This document shows, piece by piece, positions 1 to 5,319 of a DNA stretch of 5,319 nucleotides. The translations under genes were made by a program, and so were the position numbers. This stretch comes from an uncultured euryarchaeote. Lineage in GTDB: Archaea; Thermoplasmatota; Poseidoniia; Poseidoniales; Poseidoniaceae. The notes below the pieces were generated by a model. That model was given only the letters and a program-made list of their open reading frames with translations. It was not told where the DNA came from and did not search any database. Location: contig CALBJF010000218.1 in NCBI GenBank assembly GCA_937892665.1, forward strand, positions 1 to 5,319, read 5' to 3'. Every line of letters starts with the position of its first letter. Positions within the stretch are counted from its first letter, which is position 1.

Positions 1-632
1 GCACTTCATCAAACGCAACTGGTGTTTTAGAATGGGCGTTTGAACGAGCAGGTCCGAAGGGAGCTGTGCTTTTTTTCCCTGACCAACATCTTGGCAGAAA
101 TACTGGGCTTTCGATGGGTATTGATGAATCTCAAATGCCTACATGGACACCAGGTGATGGTGCAAGTTCGGACCTCTCATTGGCTCGAATTATTCTGTGG
201 CATGGATTCTGTTCAGTGCATAAGCGATTCAAGCCCTCACAAATTGCAGATTTCCGTCAACGCCATCCAGATGGTGTTGTTGTTGTCCATCCTGAATGTC
301 CAAAAGAAACCGTTGAGGTTTCTGATGCCAATGGCTCTACTCAATACATTCTGAACTATGTGGCCGATCTTGAAAAAGGAGCCAAAGTGGCTGTTGGAAC
401 TGAGATTAACATGGTTGCTCGTCTGGCAGACCAACATCCTGACAAGCACATCGAGTGTCTCGATCCAGAGATTTGCCCTTGCTCAACAATGTATATGATT
501 CATCCAGCGTATCTTATGGACTTGTTGGAGAGATTGGTTGATGGAGAAATTCACAATCAAATCAGTGTGTCACAAGACGTACAAGAAGGGTCGCTTCTCG
601 CCCTTGAGCGGATGCTAGATATCCTTGCTTAA
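1..632 (+). CDS. nadA: Quinolinate synthase NadA, C-terminal part (5' end outside window)
   Basis: NadA condenses iminoaspartate with dihydroxyacetone phosphate to make quinolinate in de novo NAD synthesis, using an oxygen-sensitive [4Fe-4S] cluster. The visible 209 codons (first complete codon at 3, stop TAA 630-632) carry the family motifs in order: TSSNA at the window edge, PDQHLGRNT, WHGFCSVH, HPEC, GST, GTEIN and CPCSTMY. Of the three conserved cluster cysteines, the second is in HPEC (297-299) and the third in the CPC motif (474-476 or 480-482). The first normally precedes TSSNA, and the two visible bases GC are compatible with a Cys codon there. About a third of the usual 300-350 residues lies upstream. 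The PDQHLGRNT and long W-P-D loop resemble the longer NadA type rather than the E. coli form. The gene converges directly on the ferritin-like gene with no spacer. Identification is very secure. Confidence 0.97.
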   Translation, partial: TSSNATGVLEWAFERAGPKGAVLFFPDQHLGRNTGLSMGIDESQMPTWTPGDGASSDLSLARIILWHGFCSVHKRFKPSQIADFRQRHPDGVVVVHPECPKETVEVSDANGSTQYILNYVADLEKGAKVAVGTEINMVARLADQHPDKHIECLDPEICPCSTMYMIHPAYLMDLLERLVDGEIHNQISVSQDVQEGSLLALERMLDILA

Positions 633-1052
633 TCATTCAGCAAGTCTGCGAAGTTCCTCAACGCTTCGAATTTCTGCAAGATAGATCTGCTCGATAGCAT
701 CGTACAAATCAGCATCCCCTTCTTCTTCGATTATTGAAATTAATTCACCATAGACCTCAGCCGCTTTTGTTTCTGTGATCAGGGATTCTGCAAGCATTTC
801 GAGGTAGGATGTTGTATGGCGAATCGAGGTGGGATTTCGCTCAGTGACAGCAACACCGCCAAGTTTTACAATCGCAGAGCGGACAATGTTTGAGTGCGTC
901 ATCGATTCAGTTGCTTCGGTGGCAAAGTGGGGCTCCAATTGAAGTCTGTGTATACCTCGGATGTATGCGGCATAGTGCGCATACATGCTTATCGCTCGTA
1001 ATTCCCAACCAAGGGCTTGGTTCAACTTTTCAATCAGCACTGAAGTGGACAT
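633..1052 (-). CDS. Small ferritin-like (bacterioferritin-type) four-helix protein
   Basis: The 139-residue all-helical protein has the bacterioferritin pattern: helix A LNQALGWELRA (E17), helix B with H53 after M51, the turn KLGGV (63-67), helix C with E94, and helix D with E127. This suggests an iron-handling or redox ferritin-like fold. Set by eye against E. coli bacterioferritin, ligands E18, H54, E94 and E127 are matched. Position E51 is Ser50 (E49 is one residue off) and H130 is Ser130, so both ExxH motifs are incomplete. Met51 aligns with the haem-ligating Met52. The protein is about 20 residues shorter than bacterioferritin. The ATG at 1050-1052 follows a GAGGA ribosome binding site with an 8-base spacer. 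It lies 33 bases downstream of the fluoride-channel gene and is probably co-transcribed. The fold is likely; ferroxidase or haem function is inferred and uncertain. Confidence 0.75.
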   Translation of the reverse strand: MSTSVLIEKLNQALGWELRAISMYAHYAAYIRGIHRLQLEPHFATEATESMTHSNIVRSAIVKLGGVAVTERNPTSIRHTTSYLEMLAESLITETKAAEVYGELISIIEEEGDADLYDAIEQIYLAEIRSVEELRRLAE

Positions 1053-1060
1053 CTATGGTG

Positions 1061-1065
1061 TCCTC
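1061..1065 (-). promoter_or_regulatory. Shine-Dalgarno site of the ferritin-like gene
   Basis: On the minus strand GAGGA is followed by 8 bases and then the ATG at 1052-1050. It supports this start and independent ribosome loading on the second gene of the crcB-ferritin unit. A purine-rich AAG repeat (minus-strand sense of 1069-1080) lies just before it. Confidence 0.6.
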
Positions 1066-1085
1066 ACGCTTCTTCTTCTTAAAGG

Positions 1086-1487
1086 TCAGGATGAGGCTGA
1101 AATTACTGTGCTGAGTCTCCACCCAATCAAGGCCATTAGTGGGCAGAGAACCATTGTTAATCCTACGTAAGTGAAGGCTAAACCGCTTTGCTGTTCATCG
1201 AACATACGGATTGTTTCAACTGAAAAGGTTGACATTGTGGTCAAGCCTCCAAGAAGACCTGTTCCAAGGAGAAGGGCTACGTTTTGAGAAACGACATGTT
1301 CTGCAAGAGCAACAGCAATCGCACCAAGTAAAAGGGAACCTACGAGGTTAACGACAAATGTGGCCCATGGAAAACCATCGGTTGCAAGCAATTCTGAAGT
1401 CAAGTAACGCATTGCTGCTCCAATTCCTCCACCTAGAGCGACCAATCCAATCTGTTGCAGCACAGATGAACCTAAGGCCTGCCCCAC
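1086..1487 (-). CDS. crcB: Fluoride ion channel CrcB/Fluc
   Basis: Fluc proteins are small dual-topology dimeric membrane channels that let toxic fluoride leave the cell. The 133-residue protein matches the usual size of about 125-130 and has four hydrophobic segments (about 11-30, 41-63, 68-92 and 103-123). Family motifs are GGGIGAAMRY (19-28), FVVNLVGSLLLG with the conserved pore Asn at 47, and GLLGGLTTMSTFS (77-89), the broken third helix that binds the central Na+. The usual TTFSTF has Met85 in place of the first pore-lining Phe; Phe88 is kept. The start is GTG at 1487-1485, because an in-frame stop lies at 1506-1508 with no ATG between. A GTG at codon 9 is a possible alternative. No strong ribosome binding site is visible for either, so the transcript may be leaderless or weakly translated. 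It is first gene of a leftward pair with the ferritin-like gene. Confidence 0.93.
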   Translation of the reverse strand: MGQALGSSVLQQIGLVALGGGIGAAMRYLTSELLATDGFPWATFVVNLVGSLLLGAIAVALAEHVVSQNVALLLGTGLLGGLTTMSTFSVETIRMFDEQQSGLAFTYVGLTMVLCPLMALIGWRLSTVISASS

Positions 1488-1547
1488 TTCAACATCGTGC
1501 CTGATTCAATCCGAAAAGCCATGAATTGGGGGTGATGTGGCAAGGCC
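1488..1547. promoter_or_regulatory. Divergent promoter region between crcB and rdgB
   Basis: This 60-base gap is the only space from which both the leftward crcB unit and the rightward rdgB unit can start, so it should hold two promoters. I cannot point to a convincing TATA box or -10/-35 pair. A GGGGGTGAT stretch (1528-1536) could serve rdgB as a ribosome binding site but ends 11 bases before the ATG, which is long. The minus strand lacks the conserved core of the fluoride riboswitch. Confidence 0.5.
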
Positions 1548-2168
1548 ATGCGCACCGTATGGTTCATGACCGGAAACTCTGGAAAGGTACGAGAAGCAAA
1601 GCATGCTTTGCAACCACTTGGCTTTGCCGTAGTCCAATTACAGGTTGAAGGTGTGGAGATAAGTGAACCTCAAGCCGATGATTTGGAAGACGTGGCTCGG
1701 TCAAAGATAGAGCAAGCGATTCCACATCTTCCTTCACCAGATGATGCTTTGCTCGTTGAAGACGCTGGATTATTCGTTGATTCCTTGGATGGATTCCCTG
1801 GCGTCTATTCTGCTTATGCCCTGAAAACAATAGGCTTCGATGGATTACTAAATCTTCTCAAAGATTCAACTCAACGCAGTGGAGCCTTCCATGCTGTAGC
1901 AGCCTTATGGTTGGATGGAGAAGTTCATGTTTCCCGAGGTATTTGCAACGGGGATATTGCAATGCACGCAAGCGGTAATGCTGGCTTTGGATTCGATCCT
2001 GTGTTCGTTCCACATCCAATACAACACGATGGAATAGAATATTCTACAGATGGAAAAACGTTCGCTGATGTTGACCTCACTGAGAAGGAAATGTTTAGCC
2101 ATAGAAGAAAAGCATTGGATGGTTTGATTCAAATTCTGAACGAATCAAAGCCGGCATCATCGTCTTAA
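1548..2168 (+). CDS. rdgB: XTP/dITP pyrophosphatase, RdgB/HAM1 family
   Basis: This enzyme hydrolyses ITP, dITP and XTP to monophosphates plus pyrophosphate, keeping deaminated purines out of DNA and RNA. All family motifs are present in the 206 residues: the N-terminal TGNSGK nucleotide loop (8-13), the acidic stretch around E40-E47, VEDAGLFVDSLDGFPGVYSA (70-89) with catalytic acidic residues E71/D72, GNAGFGFDPVFVP (143-155) for base recognition, and the C-terminal EK (179-180) with SHRRKAL (184-190). Length is close to the usual 185-200, with a short Ser-rich extension. The ATG at 1548 is the only reasonable start, because an in-frame TGA lies at 1533-1535. It heads a rightward run with the membrane-hairpin gene 29 bases downstream. 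Identification is very secure; the enzyme is soluble and cytoplasmic. Confidence 0.96.
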   Translation: MRTVWFMTGNSGKVREAKHALQPLGFAVVQLQVEGVEISEPQADDLEDVARSKIEQAIPHLPSPDDALLVEDAGLFVDSLDGFPGVYSAYALKTIGFDGLLNLLKDSTQRSGAFHAVAALWLDGEVHVSRGICNGDIAMHASGNAGFGFDPVFVPHPIQHDGIEYSTDGKTFADVDLTEKEMFSHRRKALDGLIQILNESKPASSS

Positions 2169-2181
2169 GCACGAAGCGACT

Positions 2182-2189
2182 GGAGTGAT
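2182..2189 (+). promoter_or_regulatory. Shine-Dalgarno site choosing the ATG at 2198
   Basis: GGAGTGAT closely matches the 16S rRNA-complementary GGAGGTGAT and ends 8 bases before the ATG at 2198-2200. An in-frame TTG at 2189 overlaps this site and cannot use it, so the shorter 297-residue protein is preferred. Confidence 0.75.
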
Positions 2190-2197
2190 TGATAGGC

Positions 2198-3091
2198 ATG
2201 GGATTCCTTCGCAATACAATCGCATTTGCGTTTGTGGCAGTATTGGTTTTCTATCTCGCGATGGCGGGAGAGTTGGCCGAACAAGAACAATATGCGACAA
2301 TTGGTGTCATGCTTGTTCTTGGTTTTACATTCATTTTCTCGGGGCAACCTAAGTTTGACATGCCTGAAACCAAGCAAGTTCAATCAAAGCTACCAACTGT
2401 TGCAAAAGAAACAGCGACCTCAGAATCTGAAGTAGAAGAATCAGATTCGGTCGTAGAAGCACCCCTCCCTGACAAAATGACGCTCAAGGAGCGGAAAGCT
2501 GCGAAGATACGTGCAGCCCAAGATGCTCAACGAGCTGCAATGGCTACAACCAGCGATAAGATCGAAGTTGAACTCCCAATCGTAACAGTTGAGGCAGTTC
2601 ACGTGGCTGATGAATACGTCGTTGAGGTGAGTCCAGAATCAGTTGAGGAAGCAGATATTCAAGCTACAGTTGCTGAGAGAGCATCAAGGCATAGTGAGAT
2701 TCGACAACGAATCGAAACGCGTCGTCGTTCTCAGATGGCCGACATTAGAGCCTCGAGTGCACGAATGTGGGAAGAACACGCAGTCCGAGAAGACCTCGTA
2801 GAGATTCTCCAACAAGAGGGGCATGGATTAGCAGTTCTCGATGAACCTGCCCAACCCGAAGCAGGGCATATCTATGGCGCAACATTCATTCGTATCGATG
2901 ATCAACGTGTTCTCAAATACCGATCTCCGCTTGATTCTGGCTTTGAAGCGGTTATTACAACTGAAAAGGTATTAGAAAACGACCCACTTGAACTCCCTCC
3001 ATTGATCGGAGCAGACGGTAACCCGTTGCCACTCCCTCTTCCGGGGCCTTCGGGCGCCCTTGCAGCATTGAAAGAAGAAATGAATGAGTGA
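2198..3091 (+). CDS. Unrecognised membrane-hairpin protein with long charged helical tail
   Basis: I do not recognise this 297-residue protein. It opens with two hydrophobic helices (about 4-23 and 33-49) joined by a short acidic loop, so it should be a membrane hairpin. The basic residues flanking both helices suggest that both ends face the cytoplasm. After the helices come an acidic linker (about 73-88), a Lys/Arg/Ala-rich helix (about 95-117), a Val/Glu-rich, probably strand-forming segment (122-147), an Arg/Glu-rich helix likely to form a coiled coil (about 149-208), a small mixed region (about 209-262) and a Pro-rich stretch (262-283) before an acidic end. No catalytic motif is visible. 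It could be a scaffold or a membrane anchor for a complex. It sits between rdgB and the CPBP gene, with a ribosome binding site for the next gene starting inside its TGA. Coding is well supported by motif-free but consistent codon use and signals; function is unknown. Confidence 0.85.
   Translation: MGFLRNTIAFAFVAVLVFYLAMAGELAEQEQYATIGVMLVLGFTFIFSGQPKFDMPETKQVQSKLPTVAKETATSESEVEESDSVVEAPLPDKMTLKERKAAKIRAAQDAQRAAMATTSDKIEVELPIVTVEAVHVADEYVVEVSPESVEEADIQATVAERASRHSEIRQRIETRRRSQMADIRASSARMWEEHAVREDLVEILQQEGHGLAVLDEPAQPEAGHIYGATFIRIDDQRVLKYRSPLDSGFEAVITTEKVLENDPLELPPLIGADGNPLPLPLPGPSGALAALKEEMNE
3043..3058 (+). other. GC-rich hairpin with cUUCGg tetraloop inside the 3' end of the membrane-hairpin gene
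   Basis: GGGGCC, TTCG and GGCGCC can fold into a stem of five G-C pairs with one internal G.G mismatch (3045/3056), capped by the unusually stable C(UUCG)G loop. It lies about 30 bases before the stop codon and 47 bases before the preferred start of the next gene. The same bases encode the Pro/Gly-rich tail, so the structure may simply follow from codon choice. No T-run follows, so it does not look like a terminator. Confidence 0.45.
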
Positions 3092-3096
3092 AGGAG
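3091..3096 (+). promoter_or_regulatory. Shine-Dalgarno site overlapping the upstream stop codon
   Basis: AAGGAG starts at the last base of the TGA stop (3089-3091) of the preceding gene and ends 8 bases before the ATG at 3105. It indicates translational coupling of the two genes and favours 3105 over the ATG at 3084 as the start of the CPBP protein. Confidence 0.75.
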
Positions 3097-3104
3097 TTTG
3101 CCTC

Positions 3105-3815
3105 ATGCATTCTCAATATAATGATTCTACCAGACAAAGGAATCTTGCATTACTTGGATTAATTCTCGTTGGCATTGCACCAACTGTTTCAGTTGTAACA
3201 GGATTTGCCTTCAAGGCAGGCGTTTTGGCAATGTTCGTGTTTGTATTTACCAAAGTGTGGATCTTTGGCCTACCAGTATTTTGGCATTTACGCATCGACA
3301 AAAGCGTCCTTTCCCGCTCACCGGCGTTGAATGGAGGATGGGGCGTCTCTATAGGCTTAGGAATCGCAATGGCGGTTGTAATCATGCTTGCATATTTCCT
3401 TGTTGGAGACGCGTTGCTAAGCGATGAAGATCTTTTTGAAATTCTTGATAAATTTGGTTTGACAACACCATGGAAACTTATGCTTGCTATCCTCTTTTGG
3501 GTGTTCATTAATTCAGTATTGGAAGAGTTCGTATTCCGATGGTTTATTACATCCAAAATAGAACAACTGGTTTCAGGAAAATGGCTGCCTATTCTTCTTT
3601 CAGCAGGCGTCTTCACACTGCATCACACCATCGCATTGTCCTTCTTTATCGATCCTTTGGGGAACTTTTTGGCATCATTAGGTGTCTTTGTCGGAGGCGT
3701 AATATTTTCTTGGATATATGTCGAATATCGAAGTATATGGGTGGCCTGGGTTGCACATGCAATCGCTGACGTAGCCGTATTTGCAATTGCTTGGCAGATG
3801 ATTGTAGGATTCTAA
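3105..3815 (+). CDS. CPBP-family intramembrane metalloprotease homologue (CAAX protease/ABI type)
   Basis: The 236-residue integral membrane protein has about seven hydrophobic segments and the three sequence marks of the CPBP/Rce1 family: EEFVFR (E140, E141, R145), FTLHH giving FxxxH (F170, H174), and HAIAD giving HxxxD (H218, D222). In Rce1 these Glu and His residues form the metal-dependent active site, so a proteolytically competent enzyme is plausible. Family members process prenylated proteins, peptides or bacteriocins, or act as membrane scaffolds; the substrate here is unknown. The start at 3105 is preferred because of the AAGGAG 8 bases upstream. An in-frame ATG at 3084 overlaps the previous gene by 8 bases and would add seven residues. 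The gene is coupled to the membrane-hairpin gene, suggesting a shared function, and converges on the crotonase gene with no spacer. Confidence 0.9.
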   Translation: MHSQYNDSTRQRNLALLGLILVGIAPTVSVVTGFAFKAGVLAMFVFVFTKVWIFGLPVFWHLRIDKSVLSRSPALNGGWGVSIGLGIAMAVVIMLAYFLVGDALLSDEDLFEILDKFGLTTPWKLMLAILFWVFINSVLEEFVFRWFITSKIEQLVSGKWLPILLSAGVFTLHHTIALSFFIDPLGNFLASLGVFVGGVIFSWIYVEYRSIWVAWVAHAIADVAVFAIAWQMIVGF

Positions 3816-4658
3816 TCATCGGTGTTTCCATTCTGCCTTTTCTCGGTTGAGGAATGCTTTAACACCAATTTCCTTATCTTCTGTATCGAAAAGATTTGCA
3901 AATGCTTTCGCTTCTGTAGCAACGCCTTGGGTTAACCCTTCATCCAGAGCTGATCGGAGAGTTTCCTTAGCAACTCGAAGTGTGTTGCTCGATTTCGTTG
4001 CGATTAACGAGGCCATCTTCATCACTCGTTGGTTCAATTCTTCAGGCTCAGTAATATGATTCACCAGACCAATTCGCAGTGCTTCTTCAGCATCGATCAT
4101 CTCTCCGGTCATGATTAGTTCCAATGCTTTGCCGTAACCGAGTAAGGAGACAAGACGCTGGGTGCCTCCATAGCCAGGGATAAGTCCGAGATTGATTTCT
4201 GGAGTTCCAAATTTGGAGCGAGTGCTTGCGATACGAATGTCGCAAGAGCAAGCAACTTCTAATCCACCGCCAAGGGCGAATCCATCGACCATAGCAATGC
4301 TTGGTTTACTCATATTCCACAGAGCCTCGATTGCATTATCAGTGAACATGATGGTTATCTCTTCGCTTCCTCTTCCGAGGAATTCAGTAATGTCAGCGCC
4401 AGCAACAAATGCGTTCGGTTTCGCTCTCTTTCCTTCGGGAGGAGCAAGTGGTTGTGCTCCAGTAACGACCACACAGCGCACGGCGTCAGTTTGTTCAACC
4501 CATGCAACCATTTCCTTGATCGAACTGGTAACATCAGAATTCAAAGCGTTCAATTTGTTTGGTCTATTGATTGTGACTAAAGCAACAACAGTTCCATCAT
4601 TACACGATTCTACTGGTACAGTTTCGATAGAGAGAACGTCGGTTTGCGGAGGCGTCAT
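3816..4658 (-). CDS. Enoyl-CoA hydratase/isomerase (crotonase) family protein
   Basis: Crotonases act on acyl-CoA thioesters; the classical member hydrates trans-2-enoyl-CoA in beta-oxidation. The 280-residue protein has the N-terminal NRPNKLNALN (31-40), the oxyanion-hole loop VAGADI (85-90), GFALGGGLEVACSCD (126-140) with E134, and GTPEINLGLIPGYGGTQRL (151-169) with E154. E134 and E154 match the two catalytic glutamates of mitochondrial enoyl-CoA hydratase, so hydratase activity is likely, although amino-acid or aromatic catabolism cannot be told apart from fatty-acid use. Compared with typical members there is an extra 12 or so residues (about 70-81, rich in Pro/Lys) just before the oxyanion loop. 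The ATG at 4658-4656 has no recognisable Shine-Dalgarno site, suggesting a leaderless mRNA. The gene stands alone, convergent with the CPBP gene and divergent from the ABC gene. Confidence 0.94.
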   Translation of the reverse strand: MTPPQTDVLSIETVPVESCNDGTVVALVTINRPNKLNALNSDVTSSIKEMVAWVEQTDAVRCVVVTGAQPLAPPEGKRAKPNAFVAGADITEFLGRGSEEITIMFTDNAIEALWNMSKPSIAMVDGFALGGGLEVACSCDIRIASTRSKFGTPEINLGLIPGYGGTQRLVSLLGYGKALELIMTGEMIDAEEALRIGLVNHITEPEELNQRVMKMASLIATKSSNTLRVAKETLRSALDEGLTQGVATEAKAFANLFDTEDKEIGVKAFLNREKAEWKHR

Positions 4659-4752
4659 GATGGCTGGATTGCATGGAGGTTCAAGAGTTCACCTATGCTT
4701 CTCTTACCTGCTGCAAGCAAGCAATGAAAACCATCAGGTGGCTCCAAGGAGC
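4659..4752. promoter_or_regulatory. Divergent promoter region between the crotonase and ABC ATPase genes
   Basis: This 94-base gap separates two divergent starts and should contain both promoters. No clear TATA box or -10/-35 pair was seen. The ABC frame stays open leftward through the whole gap, including ATGs at 4657 and 4660, so part of it could be translated. AAGGAG at 4746-4751 is a good Shine-Dalgarno sequence, but only one base separates it from the ATG at 4753. Confidence 0.5.
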
Positions 4753-5319
4753 ATGGGCGAAGAACGCAAACCACTTGTTCGTGCAGTCGATATGGGCAAG
4801 AGGTACGGTGATTTCGTTGCTCTTCATCCACTAAACGTCGAAGTCCATTCAGGAGAATTCTTCGGAGTGTTTGGTCCGAATGGAGCAGGGAAGTCTACCT
4901 TCATTAAACTTCTAACAGGCCAACTCCGTCCCTCGATTGGTCAAATTGAAATTCTTGGAATTGATGCTGAAGATTCTCCGCAGAAATTGAAAGCGAATAT
5001 CGGCATTGTCCCTGAATCAGAATCACCTCCATCCTTCTTGACACCATCAGAATTTCTTCAGTTTGTTGCTCGCCTCAGAGGCCTCGATAATCTTGAACAA
5101 AATGTTGAACACTGGCTTGATTGGTTTGGACTGCAAGAAAAGCGAGATACAATGTGTAAGGATCTTTCAAAGGGACAACGACAGAAAGTGATGCTTGCTT
5201 CTGCGTTTATCCATAAACCAAAACTCTTGTTCCTCGATGAACCATTTGCTAATTTGGATCCTATCTATCAACGTAAGTGCAGAGAATGGCTTCTGGATCA
5301 TGTCAAGGAAGGAGGTACC
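4753..5319 (+). CDS. ABC transporter ATP-binding protein, ABC-2 exporter type (3' end outside window)
   Basis: This is the cytoplasmic ATPase of an ABC transporter; 189 codons are visible. In order it shows the A-loop aromatic Y18 (KRYGDFVAL), Walker A GPNGAGKST (41-49), a Q-loop region IGIVPESE in which Glu88 stands where Gln is usual, the signature LSKGQRQKV (138-146) in place of LSGGQ, Walker B LLFLDEP (158-164) with catalytic Glu163, and the D-loop NLDP (167-170). The switch His lies beyond the window. A VPE-type Q-loop with LSKGQ is common in ATPases paired with ABC-2 permeases, so export is likely and a permease gene would be expected just downstream. The ATG at 4753 fits the family N-terminus; GTG 4738 and ATG 4657/4660 are in-frame alternatives. 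Membership is certain; the substrate is unknown. Confidence 0.95.
   Translation, partial: MGEERKPLVRAVDMGKRYGDFVALHPLNVEVHSGEFFGVFGPNGAGKSTFIKLLTGQLRPSIGQIEILGIDAEDSPQKLKANIGIVPESESPPSFLTPSEFLQFVARLRGLDNLEQNVEHWLDWFGLQEKRDTMCKDLSKGQRQKVMLASAFIHKPKLLFLDEPFANLDPIYQRKCREWLLDHVKEGGT

Noticed and set aside
70..76. Run of seven T as an archaeal terminator
   Set aside because: It lies within the conserved nadA motif (Leu-Phe-Phe-Pro codons), upstream of most of the gene.
586..605. AAGGG/CCCTT hairpin near the end of nadA as a terminator
   Set aside because: Five-base stem with a 10-base loop, inside coding sequence and not followed by a T-run.
1488..1547. Possible fluoride riboswitch ahead of crcB
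   Set aside because: The minus-strand leader is only 60 bases long and lacks the conserved GATGG core and downstream CTGATG pattern of the crcB-motif RNA.
2189..2197. TTG start for the membrane-hairpin gene, giving three extra residues
   Set aside because: The TTG overlaps the GGAGTGAT ribosome binding site; the ATG at 2198 is correctly spaced from it.
3084..3104. ATG at 3084 as the CPBP start
   Set aside because: It overlaps the previous gene and has no good ribosome binding site, while the ATG at 3105 has AAGGAG 8 bases upstream. Still possible, so the alternative is noted in the entry.
3113..3616. Long minus-strand open frame opposite the CPBP gene
   Set aside because: The plus-strand frame has clear family motifs and a ribosome binding site; the antisense frame shows no recognisable domain and is a shadow.
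4367..4382. Six-base perfect stem TTCCTC/GAGGAA with a four-base loop
   Set aside because: It lies inside the crotonase coding region, follows from Glu/Gly/Arg codons and has no T-run or boundary position.
4706..4739. ACCTG/CAGGT inverted repeat in the crotonase-ABC gap as an operator
   Set aside because: Only five bases per arm with a 24-base separation; expected by chance.

Overview
The window is a compact, gene-dense stretch of prokaryotic chromosome, with base composition in the mid-40s %GC by eye. It holds eight protein genes, two of them cut by the window ends, and almost no free intergenic space. No rRNA, tRNA, CRISPR array, insertion sequence or phage gene was seen. Short leaders, some Shine-Dalgarno-led starts, acidic proteins and the mix of families fit a planktonic marine archaeon such as Marine Group II/Poseidoniales. 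That placement is a weak impression, because no taxonomic marker is present and a bacterium is not excluded.

Layout: (1) 1-632 (+), the C-terminal two thirds of quinolinate synthase (nadA). (2) 633-1487 (-), a two-gene unit read leftward: a CrcB/Fluc fluoride channel, then a small ferritin-like protein with an unusual metal-ligand pattern. (3) 1548-3815 (+), a three-gene run: an RdgB/HAM1 nucleotide pyrophosphatase, an unrecognised membrane-hairpin protein with a long charged helical tail, and a CPBP-family intramembrane protease homologue whose ribosome binding site begins inside the stop codon of the gene before it. (4) 3816-4658 (-), an enoyl-CoA hydratase/crotonase. (5) 4753-5319 (+), the first 189 codons of an ABC transporter ATPase of the ABC-2 exporter type.

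The strands alternate, giving two convergent junctions (632/633 and 3815/3816) where the stop codons touch with no base between them. There are also two divergent promoter regions (1488-1547 and 4659-4752). Functionally this is mostly housekeeping: NAD biosynthesis, fluoride and iron handling, removal of deaminated purine nucleotides, acyl-CoA metabolism and export.

The least explained part is the membrane-hairpin gene and its coupling to the CPBP gene (2198-3815), including a GC-rich cUUCGg hairpin near the end of the first gene. I found no clear evidence of a complete new multi-gene system. That pair is the best candidate for follow-up.
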